From Pomphorhynchus laevis (Eukaryota > Acanthocephala > Palaeacanthocephala > Echinorhynchida > Pomphorhynchidae), in NCBI GenBank assembly GCA_012934845.2, contig WNNJ02000334.1, positions 1 to 64,000 of the forward strand: a stretch of 64,000 nt of DNA, in the 5' to 3' direction. The notes below the pieces were generated by a model. That model was not told the DNA's origin. It saw nothing but the letters and a program-made list of their open reading frames with translations, and searched no databases. Positions 36,201 to 49,500 of the stretch are shown piece by piece (within the stretch, counting starts at the first letter, position 1; the number at the start of each line of letters is the position of its first letter). The position numbers and the translations under genes are program-made.

Positions 36201-39200
36201 TGTTATGTTATCAGGTTTCGACCCCGATTCATAGACGGAACAGTGAAGTGGGCCAAACACATGCAGTGATGTATTTCATCTGATAAAATTTGATTATCTG
36301 CAGTAATATATTATTCTACCAAAACGTACATATTATTAATATAGATTGCAAACTATTCTGATCTGTGTAACTCCCAATATTTCATTCCCTTTAAAGTCGA
36401 GACATATGGGGCGCTGCGTAAGTCTGCAAAATCTCTTTGCAGTGAGATCGGCAGAAGATTGAAAAAAGTTTTAGGAGATAATCGGGCGCACTCTTATTTA
36501 CTCATGAATGTGAGTTTAACCATCCAGAGAGGCAAAGCAGCCAGTGTTCTCACGACATGTGACGGAGGCAGACTGTTGCTGACGAGGAGCTGACCCCTTG
36601 CACACTGAGAACAACTAATTTCAATTTGTTTTTAAATTTTTGAACACTTGATATAAATTAACTATTTATCCATACAAATTTTTATATCAGAGTTAATATT
36701 CATTTTGTATAATAAATATAGAAAATATTATTATTTAAATAATAACTTACCAAACGTTCTTGAAAAATTCGCAGAAAATTAATAATATCGTACAAATATA
36801 TAGTTTCAGTATTTCTGACAGGGTTCATATTGTGGAAAAAACAAAGTCAACATGCCAATAATAAAAAGTCAGTAGAGCAAGTCAGATAAGTTAAGTGACG
36901 TTACGTATTTTGTAATTTTACATACAAATTAAAATTTCATACAATTAAGAAATTTTATGTAAAATTTTTATAACTCAGAATATTTATGAACCGATAAAAG
37001 ACAATGGATTAAGTCATCAGGATGAACTACTATGCTATTAGGTTTCAGATCCTAAGAATAATCACAGATTTGATTAATCTCTGCTAAATTATCGCGCAGA
37101 TGTAATTAATATGTGCTAAATTGTGGCACAGATCATTTACAGAAATAAAAGGCACTATAAAATGACAGGGTTGGATAAATTTGCAAAAATTAAGCTAAAC
37201 AGTTACTTATGAAAAAGTACAAAACAACAACCTGTCCGTTTGGTATGTGTATCTAATTCCCGACCAATCAGCAATGATGTCAGCATAATTTTCAACTCGA
37301 ACGGACTTAGGTTGTTGAGTCGACGGTGAGCCTCCTCGACTAAAGGCAAAATTGATTTTAGCTTAAAATCATAAACGATTATATAACGAAATACATGATA
37401 TTGAATTAATTCTCTTGATTTCTTGAATAAGTACTCTAACGATGAATCCGATTCTGATGCAGATTATTTCGTTGAACACAGAGGAATCAGTGCACATCAT
37501 GTTGCCTATGGACAATATCATTTCCTATATTACACGTATGATATTAAAGGCTTATGTTGATATCCAAAAAATGTTTATTGCTTAAATTACCTGTGTTAAT
37601 ACGATCATGCTAACATCGTCCACACAAGCTTGCTTAATCTCGAGCAGTAACATCTCCGAAGGCATGGGCCTATTAGAATAAAAATAAACAACCAATCAGT
37701 TAAGAAAAACGATAATTTTGAAAACAATTCCGAGAGTATAAGAAAGCAAGTAATCATCATACCATGCATTAAGAATTAAAAAAGTAATAAAGAAAAATGG
37801 AATAAATCATATCAGGTAACTAAGTCTATGTATATTAAATTATTTATAAATTAAATATAATGAAAAATAAAAATAAAATAATTAAATAATACATGATTAA
37901 ATAATAAATAATTATAAATAATAAATAATTTTTAACGAAGATTTTATAAAATATTTTATATTTTATATTAGTTATATGAAATTTGATAAAAAATTATTTA
38001 AAAATTTATAATTATTTACATTATTTAATATTATACTTATTTGATTTTTATTTATCACTATTTTTAATTTACAAAGAATTTAATAGACGTAGATTCAGTT
38101 ACTTGATCTGATTATATAACTTAAATTAAGTTAAAATTTAAAATAGAAACCTTTTAATAGCTTTCAATCCGTCATAAAACATTACGAACCAAATACTTTA
38201 TTAATGGATAAATAAAACATGCCCGTTTCTAACTTTAGAATAGCTGTTGGTTTTTATGTATATTGCCAATTTACAAGTTCTTTGAGTAAACGAATAAACA
38301 TTTTTAAATAAACTAATATATTTTAAGTTATAAACTTATTAAATATAAAAGCAGCTACTCGAAATAAGCGTTTTGTCTATATTAGCGTCTGATATTGTAA
38401 ATTTAATTTTACAAAATGATGATGTTTATAATGATGTTTAATTCATTACTACGTGAATATTAAGTTTGACGTTGAATGCTCTAGCATTGAATGGTTTGAA
38501 GTGTTTACGAACTTTTACTTAAAATGAGTTGTTACAACAAGCTAGCACGTCATCATAATCAAAGTGATATATTAAATTTGATTAAACAGGACAAAATTTG
38601 TGTAATAAAGGGCGTTTTGGCTAATTGATTATATAAAATATCAAACCCATACCTAGCAAATTAGAATTGAATATATTTTCAATATTTCGACAGAACAAAT
38701 CATAAGCCAACCCCGCCTCAAAGCGAGAAAAGGCTGAAGAATAAGAAGATTTTGACAGAACAAATCTGTCAAAATCAGGAATATTTAATAGTAGTCACTT
38801 ATATTTTTAAACGAAAAATAGCCAGTAAATGACTCGCCTTCGTTTAAAAATAAAAGTGATTGCAATTAAATATTCCTGATATTGACAGATTCGTTATATC
38901 GAAATATTCAAAAAAAATCAATTTTAATTTGCTAGGTATGTCTTTTAAATTCAACAAAATTAATAAAAATCAGCAGCTCCATGTCTAATTCCAGGATTTT
39001 GAAAATATAAAGGAGAAATGTGTCGCAAACGTCATTTTCAACGATATAAAAGAGTATTATAATAGAGAAGAGCAATATTTGCTAGTATTTAATTTTAAAA
39101 AATTTGTTTAATTAAAAACCGACTTTTTAATATATTTTGTGAAAACTACTAACTTAAAATATATTTGAGTTTCTAAGCCGGTAAGTAATCTACAAGCAAA

Positions 39201-42200
39201 CATACAAACGTTAGCACGTTTCTAGTCTAATTATCTAAGAAACTGTTCGACATTAATCCCATATTAATGTGGGATTGATTTACTTCTAAAATGTTCAGTA
39301 AAACAATTATTTGAACTTATTGTGTATGCTTCCATCGGATAGATAAACTGATATAATCAAATTTTGTGAAACAATGATATTATCGAGAGTAAGAGAAAAC
39401 AAAAAGACAAATATACGAAAATATGATGATTCTTCACTCATAATGTTAGAAGAAAATTCAATTGTTGTAGCTTCTATTGAATTAAAAGTTAATCAAGCGT
39501 TATAATCAAAATATAATTATAAATTATTATAAATTAAAATTACTGTGAAGTATGTTAAATAGTTTTTATTAAAAATAAGTGTGAATGATAATAGTCAAAA
39601 AATACTAAAAGAAAACAAATTCGTCACCCCAGAATATGAAACATGCAAAACCAGAATGTTCTTTTTGGAAATTTTGATAGCTTCAATGTAGCATATAAAA
39701 TACATTAGTTGAAAAAACATTGCTATTAAGATTAAAATGCTGCAAAAATATGATTTATGCAAACAATACTTTTATCATACTTTGAGATGGTAATTTCTTT
39801 AAACGGTGCCTCTGGATACCCGATTGTAACTTGTTTGTTGTGAATTAAAATAGCCGTTAGTGCCTAAATACAAAGGAACAATTGAAAAATCGTTTTTAAA
39901 CAGAAACGCAGTTCATTGATGGACGTTTAATAATGTTAGTGGCTATATTTATTAAAGACGTCAAACATTTTACTTTAAAAAGTTGGATAAATACTAAGTT
40001 TTGTACTTAGAATATTTTCTTAAGTTATGAAGTTTTGTGAATAACTTAAGAAAATGATTTTGAATCAAAATAGATAAAGAAAGGAAGGCATGCAAAACTC
40101 TCGTTTCTTAATAATCAAATTAATAAGTGACAAATTTATGCAATCTATGAATGAAATAACATCGAAAATAACCTAAATTATTTAATAAAAACAAAATTAT
40201 AATAAACATATTTTCTTTGAAAAATTAGCAAACTTTGTTTGGTAATTATTGGTTCAAGCAATGCGGATTTCATAAAAAGCAGCTGAGCACATATACATAC
40301 ATAGGACATTGATCTAGCTTGATAAGAAAGCATCCCTGAACAGTGCCGTATCAACCACCAAGATCTAAGTACAACAGCTTTATCATACATATCCTTAATG
40401 ATGCTCGCAAGTTTATATGTGCTACCGTGAAGAGATATTTCAAAACCGAGACCCCTACTCAATAACGCACTTAATATCAACAGATTTATACATTTATACC
40501 TTGATATGTATAGATAGTATAGTATGTCAGATTGACAGCTAATATCATCGGTCACTTCAAGAAGAGCAATAACATCGTCAACAGTTTTATGGGAATATTG
40601 GTCTATTTGATGCTGAGATTGATTTGTAATATCGACAGCTAATAGAAATAGAATAGAAATCAAAATTAACATAAATTGAACACTAAATGATTAAAAGGAA
40701 ACACTGAATATTAATGAAGATGCATAACGTATTGCCAACGTATCGCAGAAAAACAACCAGGTATTTTAAAACAAGGTATTTATAATAACCACAAATTTAA
40801 GTCTAACAAAAATGAAAACATTGATATTTCGGGTTAGAATTTTCATATCCCATTCTAATAAATTGTGTAAAATTGTGTAATTAAAAAATGTTATGAATAC
40901 ATAACATTTTAATACAGAATACACCCGGGAACAAAATATCGTATCGAGTATAATATGTCTTTGCTCTTGTAATTTAATTACATTTAAAATATCAATTTAT
41001 TTCATTTTACTCAATTAATTTAATCAGCCAGTACGAACCAGTTTAAGTCTAAATTTATATAATTATATAGTTGAAAAACAACATATATAAACATACGAAA
41101 AACAACAAATTAATATATAAAAATTACAATGCCGTAACCCTTTTTGCTTAAATCACCTTTTACTTATTTCACTTTGAAATCAGTAAAAGATTACTGATTT
41201 GAATCAGTCAAAGATTTTGATTTCATGTAAAATTGACGAATAAACTTTTATAACGACCATGATTATCATCATACCTTTATGTGTTGTACTAACTGAATCA
41301 TCCAATTCAATATTGCTTTCGACTCCCGATTTCGTTAAAGTTGAAGCTAAAGGTATGCATATATTTAAAAAGTAAGGTGAATATTGAACATCAAGTAAGC
41401 GGATACAAAAAAACGCAAATTTAAAGTTTTAATTAGAATATATTATCATTGTGGTATATACTCGAAATGAAATAGAAACGAGCAATCTTAATAACAGCAT
41501 TTTCGCTGTTATTACAGCTAATCAGTGAAAAATTCTGTGATCTACTACTGGCTGAAAAGTAGGAGGCACAAGACAACATCCACCTAACAACAATATTACC
41601 GCAGTGAGCGGAAAACTGTGATGTTGCAAGTCATATATCTGGCATGTGTTAAGGGCCTTCATTATGTAGTCATTAGTGATAAGTACTGGTATAATAGAGT
41701 ATATGCACTTTGTAGTGCTTAAATAGTCGTCCAGAGTAACTAGGTTTAGGTACTTGCAATATCGCAGTCCCCGTGAAACGACATTTGTGAGGATTACACG
41801 ATTTTACTTCATTAAGCGTCTACCACAAAGATATTATGACGAGTTCGCCAAAAAATATTTGATAAAAATAAATATTATTATGAAATCAAGTAACTTTCAT
41901 CAGGTGATATGATTAATGATATGATTTATAATTAATAAAACCAAATATGTTCATTAAGTCAATAATTATTATAATGATATTTGAGCAAAACATTTGTTCA
42001 ACAGTCATGTAATAATTAATGACTGAAAAGGTAAGGAACATGATTATCTGATTTCATAGATCTAGACAATAATTATTTGGACATAAAATAAAAATTATTT
42101 TCTATCAATAATCATTCATATCTTTGTAATTCTTTATTTATTTGAAAGGCTAAACATTTGCCTATTATAGTTTCAGTTAAATTTTTCAACGAATTAAAAT

Positions 42201-42225
42201 TTCTCAATACATTATAACTATAGAT

Positions 42226-42277
<52 letters not shown>

Positions 42278-43483
42278 ACGGCATTTTCTAATCGGTGTGA
42301 CTCAGGATTGATAAAATCAATTCTTTCCATATATAAATGTAGATATTAACTAACCGAGCCAAATCAAAAACAAAATGACAAAATGTATATTTTTTAAAGC
42401 TTTCGGCGTGAGCCTTCTTCAGTAATTTACTAATCTAAAATACTCAAACCAAGCACACAGCCAAAACTGCATAAATTTGTAATTGTGATCGAACATTCTA
42501 GAACATTCTAAGAACATACCTATAGTCTAAATGTGTGCTCAGTATTTAAGCTGAGATCTGTCATAAGTTGACCTATCCAGTAGTTCTCTGTGTTTTTGCG
42601 AGTAATATCGTTACTGATTTGTGCAATTAGTGTGGTATTCATTACATGATCTGGATTTTGAATAATATGTCTTACCGCTCCATCATTGTTTAGCCTTTTA
42701 GCAGCTATATCAGATCGTCTATTGTTAGCACGTATATTAAAAGTAGATCCAGTTTGCCCAACGTATTGTGCTTCACAGTTGGCACATTCATGTAAGTATA
42801 TTGAACCTCTGGTTTTGCAATTTAGCATTCCTTTGACTTTATATGTTGAGTGAGTTATGGCACTAGTGAACGTCGACTTATTGCTCATTTGTTTGCAACA
42901 TTTACATCTTGCCCCACCACATGGGCCACTTTGGTTACCTAGTTTCCGTGATCTATGTTTTATCATATCATTGATTGATTTTCCTGCGCGATACGTAATG
43001 CATGGATTAAGTATGTTATATCGAAGTTGTTTTGGAATATTTTGAATGTGCCAACTGTGAAGCACAATACGTTGGGCAAACCTGATAAACTTTTAATATA
43101 CGTGCTAACAATAGACGATCTGATATAGCTGCTAAAAGGCTAAACAATGATGGAGCGGTAAGACATATTATTCAAAATCCAGATCATGTAATGAATACCA
43201 CACTAATTGCACAAATCAGTAACGATATTACTCGCAAAAACACAGAGAACTACTGGATAGGTCAACTTATGACAGATCTCAGCTTAAATACTGAGCACAC
43301 ATTTAGACTATAGGTATGTTCTTAGAATGTTCTAGAATGTTCGATCACAATTACAAATTTATGCAGTTTTGGCTGTGTGCTTGGTTTGAGTATTTTAGAT
43401 TAGTAAATTACTGAAGAAGGCTCACGCCGAAAGCTTTAAAAAATATACATTTTGTCATTTTGTTTTTGATTTGGCTCGGTTAG

Positions 43484-43557
<74 letters not shown>

Positions 43558-46500
43558 GCTATTTGCATCACTAAATGTGCTCATTGGAAGAAGCAATGTC
43601 TTCCATAAACACTATCTCAAAGTAAGTGCTATATTAACCAATGCATTAATAGAAAGACAATCACTGCGTAAATTAAGCGACAAAATTGTATAAAAAATAA
43701 AAATCAAGATACTTTCGAAACAATTACGAATGAGCAACTGCTACATATAGTAAATACATATTAACATAAAACATTTATCATTATCTACTATATATTATAT
43801 TATATAATATATATTATATAATATACAATTAATATTTATACAATAAATATATATTTATACTTATATTTATACAATAATATACAATTATATATTATTTACT
43901 GTACAATACAGTACGATAAAAAGCAAGCACTTAGTGTTTTGCTCTAAACCGGGTTAGAAGTTTCTACAAAATTCAAACCACGAGTGAAAATTAATATTAA
44001 TAACAAATGAGTCAAATTGGATTATCTCAGTCTAATTTCGTAAGCAATGCAATATTATAAATGAAATGAGTGGACAAGCATCTAAAGTTAACTTGTGGTA
44101 ATATATTAGGTGTTAGATCAGCGCATAAAATGTAAAAATAAACATATCGAATAACACACTATGCGAATCGAAACATTTGTATAATAATGAAAATAAGATA
44201 AATAGTAGCCAAGTAAAATATTAGAGCAGAAATAATGACAAAAATTAGTATTATTAGAATATTAATGTAGTATTTGATATAAAACAGTATTAGTCCGTTG
44301 CCCTGTAAAGTTTTGTATTAAACAATAACTATCTAGCTCTAAAACAAATTAATTAAACTAAACGAAGTTTAGGGGGGATAGATGCCTTCATAATCATTAT
44401 TCAAATTGATAAATTAATAAAATGGATATTTATTCCCATTATAGTAAATATAGATGAGTTACATACCCAAAGTGATACAAAAAGATAAATCTTGCCCAGC
44501 TACTACTTGGAAAACAAAATAATACAGAGGCTATTCATAATAAATAGGATACTATTCAATACCCACTTAAACAAAAAAAATAATAAAGATGTTATTCAAC
44601 ATATCTTACAGACGTTATCGAAAACAGATATTATACAAAAAAGAAAATGTATCTTTACTCAGCTTACTTTATTATGCAATAAATACAACAGTCAACAACA
44701 TTGCATGCTTTATGAGCAGATACTGAAGTCGTGTTAGAAATTGGCAGCGCCAGTATCACATGAATAAAAAAACTACGAATAAAAATATGTTAGTATAAAA
44801 AAATTTAATTGTACTTACGAAGTTCAAAATCAAATACAATTTGCGATTTTCGCAGAGCATTACGAATTTCAGAAAGTGTCTTGGCTCGCTTGGTTGTTGA
44901 TGATAAGATATTAAATGCCTTATCTATGGGCTGTAGCAATGATGGTTTACTAGTCCCTGATATGCTGATTATGGAAGACGAACTGTGTGAAGTACTCCGT
45001 GAAGGCTTTTTAACTAATGAGCATGTCAATTCATATTCATTCACTGATTCGGAGATTTCTAAAGATTACCAAACAAATAATTTATAAGTACAACATGGAT
45101 TGCAAATTGTATAAGTAAAAATGCTTTAAAACTCAGACCGAACGTAAAATGAATAAAAAAATAAAAGATAAATTTAAATCTTAACTTTGCAGTAATGATT
45201 GATTTACTAAGAAAAGAAAAATAAAAGATTTAAATTGAAGGCAAATTTTATTTTAGTGGTATTTGTACATCAAACAGGGGGTGTACAATAGTACAATTAA
45301 TCGGTGAAACAGACCATATTTATAGGCAATAAAAATTAACAATATCATAATGTAAAATAATTGAACAGCAGGAATGTTTTTATCAGGGCCTCACACCGAA
45401 CAAGTAAGTGGGTGCTTTTGAGTAACAACAGTTTCAAAAATTGAATAAATAAAGTATATGTTGGAGAAGTATACACTCCTAAGAACACTTAGAATGCTCC
45501 GCTTATGGAACTCCTTAATGATGAGGTCCTATGATTTCCTCGACAAAATGACATAAGAACGCCTGTAAATTAGTGGATAATATTTAATGTTAGCGTTCAA
45601 TGTTACGGATTAAAAACGAATCAGAAGTAATCCAGCATAAAATGTTCATTTGGTTGACGAAAAAAAAACTAAATAAAAATCGACACAAATTATTATTTAA
45701 ATAAAAATAATATTAAATAAAAATAATATTATTTCATTTTTCTAAATGAAATAATTTTTGTGAAATAAAATAAAAGTCAATTTCTATAAATGTCGTGCTG
45801 TCTTGATAACTTCATGCCGAGCCGACGTAGATACGGAAATATCACGCTACTACCCATCACGGAAGCAGTATTGACGACCCTCCTCCGTTCATGCTCTCCA
45901 TTATGCATGCTGCATTTCCCCGCTGAACACCTACGCTGATCCGTTGGAACAGGATAACACGGGCTCGGGGTTCGGAAGTTGCGCGGATTAATCGTGTGCC
46001 GAGTTCATGAAGAAACGTGAGAGACACTGGCCCGATCGCTCCTGTGCTTTCAACTGCCACTGGTATGAAAATATATTGGCGGATGTCAATGTTAGCATAT
46101 TTGTGGACTTTCCAGGGAATCAAAGTTTCACTGTCAGGTCGTCTGCCGTCAACCCTGCAGGCTCCTGTAGGCTCCAGACGCTAAGGAAAGCCAGCGGGCG
46201 TCAATGCCTTCTTTAGTAAATTGCTAGCGTCGGAATGACGGGAATGACGAGACTTTGATCGGCAGCATTCCAGCCCGTGAGTCCACACGTTATCAACTTC
46301 CTCTCCGCGATGTAACGATACGGAGCACAAAACCGGATTCCCAATCGGATTGCGACGGCTACTGTGATGCTATCGTCATCCAGGCGAGTACCTATTGAGC
46401 TAAAGGGAATGGCGTTTAGGAAATCACCAGCGTAAGCGCTACTCACTGCTAGCAGCCTGGCGCGGGCCTCGGTTGTGGTTGCTGAGTTCATAAGAGCTGA

Positions 46501-49500
46501 GTTCATTAATTAATAAAATTTATTTTTAATAAAACATAAAATTTATATCTATATGTGTTTGAGATAAAAAAATGTTCAATCCTAGCAACCCGTTGGTGCA
46601 AAATTACTTGTTGTAAAAGTATGAAGACGAATATTTATCGAACTACAAACTAATACTATCCTGTTTTAATTTCATATTAAAAATTATGCATTTATGGATA
46701 TAACTTTTCAAACAGTACGCACCGACCAAGTCTGAAATAAAATCCAAATTTGAGATACAAGCTGTCTTTAGAAAGTCGGTTAGATTACCGTAATGAATTC
46801 TAAAGCCATATTCATATAAAGCAAAGTGTAATATGTCAAAATTGTATTGAAGTAGCATATTTTCAATTAAAAAATACACCTGTCTATTACATGCCTTAAA
46901 TGTTTGAAAACGAAATAATCAATAAATTAATTTTATATTAATCATATAGATAATTATAATTAAATAACCCAGCGAGCAAGCGAATAGTCTATCGAAAAGC
47001 GAATAGTCTAGCCGAGCAAACAAGCGGTCTTTGCATTTGTGATTCATACTTTGTATAATAAAAACATATTATGAAAAAATAATGAAATATTATTAATTTT
47101 TAATATCTCAATACAATTTGTTGAAATCTTAAGGGCTGTATTTCTTCTTTCAAGACAAAATATAGTTAGTTAAAATAAAAATAGATAAATTTATATTTAT
47201 ATGTGCTAGAGATAAAAAAAGTTTCATGCATAGCAAACAGTTGGTCACATGATTGCTGCAAAGAGTTATTTAAGATTCTTGTTCTAGCCAGATTAATATA
47301 AATATTAAATAATTCGATCTATACACCATTATCATGCATCCTCTAAGGTCTACATTCATTTTCAAGCAACTTACGAAAATAATGAGCTATAATAAAACGT
47401 GGAATAAACTGAGTTTTGAAACTTCCAAAGATCATTTAAGACGATTCACTTCAAAACACCTTAGTGGGTACTATGATCTACTAAAAATTATGAAATAAGA
47501 ACGTTTGTATATTAGTAAATAATATTTAATCTTAACTTCTTCTTCTTTTGCAATTTTCTCGTGTGCTGGAGGGGTCAGCTTTGATATCATTTAATCTTAA
47601 CGTCCAAAGTTAAGAGATTAAAACAGATCAAGAGTAATCAAATTAAAATTTTTATTAAATTTAAAATTTCAATTGGTTGGACGAAAAAATAAATAAACAT
47701 CGTAATAAATGAATTGTTTGAATCGAAATATCTCATCAGTATATTTAGGGAATTAAGAACGAGTATTTTATATTTTCCTAAGCTGATCGTTATTTATATA
47801 TTAAAATGTTAAATGCTGTGATTTTTAATTTATTTGCTAATTAACTAAATTTGGTCACAAGCAATTTAAAATAATATGCAAGCCATTCGTTTATAAAATA
47901 GAATTACCTTTAATTTATTGGAAAGATCTCTAATTTTATAAATACAGATGAACTCTCAGTATGAGGAGTTGTCAGTTCATGTTATAACAATATGAATAAA
48001 ATTATAGCGTTTAAAATATTCGATTCATCTCATATGCGACAACAACAAGCGTTTTAATAACGAATCAGTTAACAAATGTAAGTATAATTTTTACCTTATA
48101 CCACCATACAATCCAGAAGATATTCGTTTACATGCGTTTATAAAGGCTGGATGAACGGTACCGTCGATATCTTAACAATGAAAACGAAAATTAATGTTTT
48201 ACTCTCCAGTGCGATAAATAAGAAAGCGATACCTAATCGGGTAGATGAAAGATAAAAAATGACTGTAGGTCGACCGGTTTTATGGGACCAATTCTTTTCA
48301 ACTATAGATATGTATGATTTAAAACAATCTACTAGGTATTCAGGATCTGTGTACGTGTAAAAGTTTTTCTCATAAAATAGCTTTTAAGAAAAAAAATATC
48401 TTGTATTAATAGAAATACAGTTAAATGTACATTGAGTAGCTACCTCTGGTATGAACGCTAATATCTTTTTGTCCAGTGTATACAACATGGAAGTAGATAA
48501 TATACCAAGTTCAGAAGTCGGATTCCCACTTAAGCCCAATCTTTCATTCTCGCCTATATGCAAATTAAAAATACAAATAATTCTTTAGGCATTATGTTCA
48601 GTTTAGTATTAAGGCCAAGTTTTGTTTATACGCCAAAAAAATATATTCATGACGATAGCTACTAAAATACAAAAGATGAAAAATAAGCACATTTATAATA
48701 ATTATATTCAAAATAAAAATTCATCCAAAGATCAAACACGAAAAATAAATAAAATTAATTAGACGTAAAAATTAATGAAGTAATTTTTAATTAACAAAAA
48801 TTAACTAAAAATTCATGAATTAAATAAACTATGAAATAAAAACTTGTTAATAGTTTTCTATTAAATTTGTTATCTTCTCATATAAACGATGGTATAGACT
48901 GCTCCCAAAAGAATTACAATATGGAAGAAGATGGTAAGAAATTTTTATTTTTGATGTTATCTCAATATTTACCTATTTGTTCCTACAGTGAAGGGCACAT
49001 AATCGACATGTGGTGAGCTATCTAACGAAGTGTAGCATGAAGATTAAAACTTGACTTACAAAAGGTGGTTTGTTAATTAAAAATGTGTGCTATTGGTACG
49101 ACATTTGAATTTAATAGTGAATTTTTCGAACAATTAGATGGATTTGTAATGAAAAATAATCCAGAAGCATCTATTTTGATGACATCTATTTTATTGTTGT
49201 TCCTGATAATATTGATATTAAATTGTTGTAAATGAATTTAAATAGCTATGATAAATACATGTAATGTAAAATGAAAGAGGAGTACAACACGACTTATTTT
49301 CTTTTTTAGATGCACTTGTTACAAGACTTCCAAGCAATATTTTAAAAACATCTGCTTTTGAAAAAAGTAAGAATAATACATAATATTGTGTTTTGGCATT
49401 CAAATACACATAATTATTGAACAGTAGAAGCTATCAGCTCGTTGCTTTAGAGAAACAATTTGATTTGCTCAGATAATGTCAACGAGAAAATCGAACACGT

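Larger units (their letters stand above)
45480..47700. repeat. Duplicated intronic segments
   Basis: 45495-45700 resembles 47455-47700 (GCGTTCAATGTTACGGATTA versus ACGTCCAAAGTTAAGAGATT and the flanks), and 46510-46620 resembles 47160-47285 (TATATGTG..GAGATAAAAAA). These are diverged copies of an unnamed repeat lying around the LINE-like fragment at 45.9-46.5 kb and one PHKA exon. Confidence 0.5.

Noticed and set aside
40455-40499. Extra 15 residues in the exon at 40.3-40.6 kb
   Set aside because: GT/AG borders and the exact match to human spacing after removal show it is a 45-base intron.
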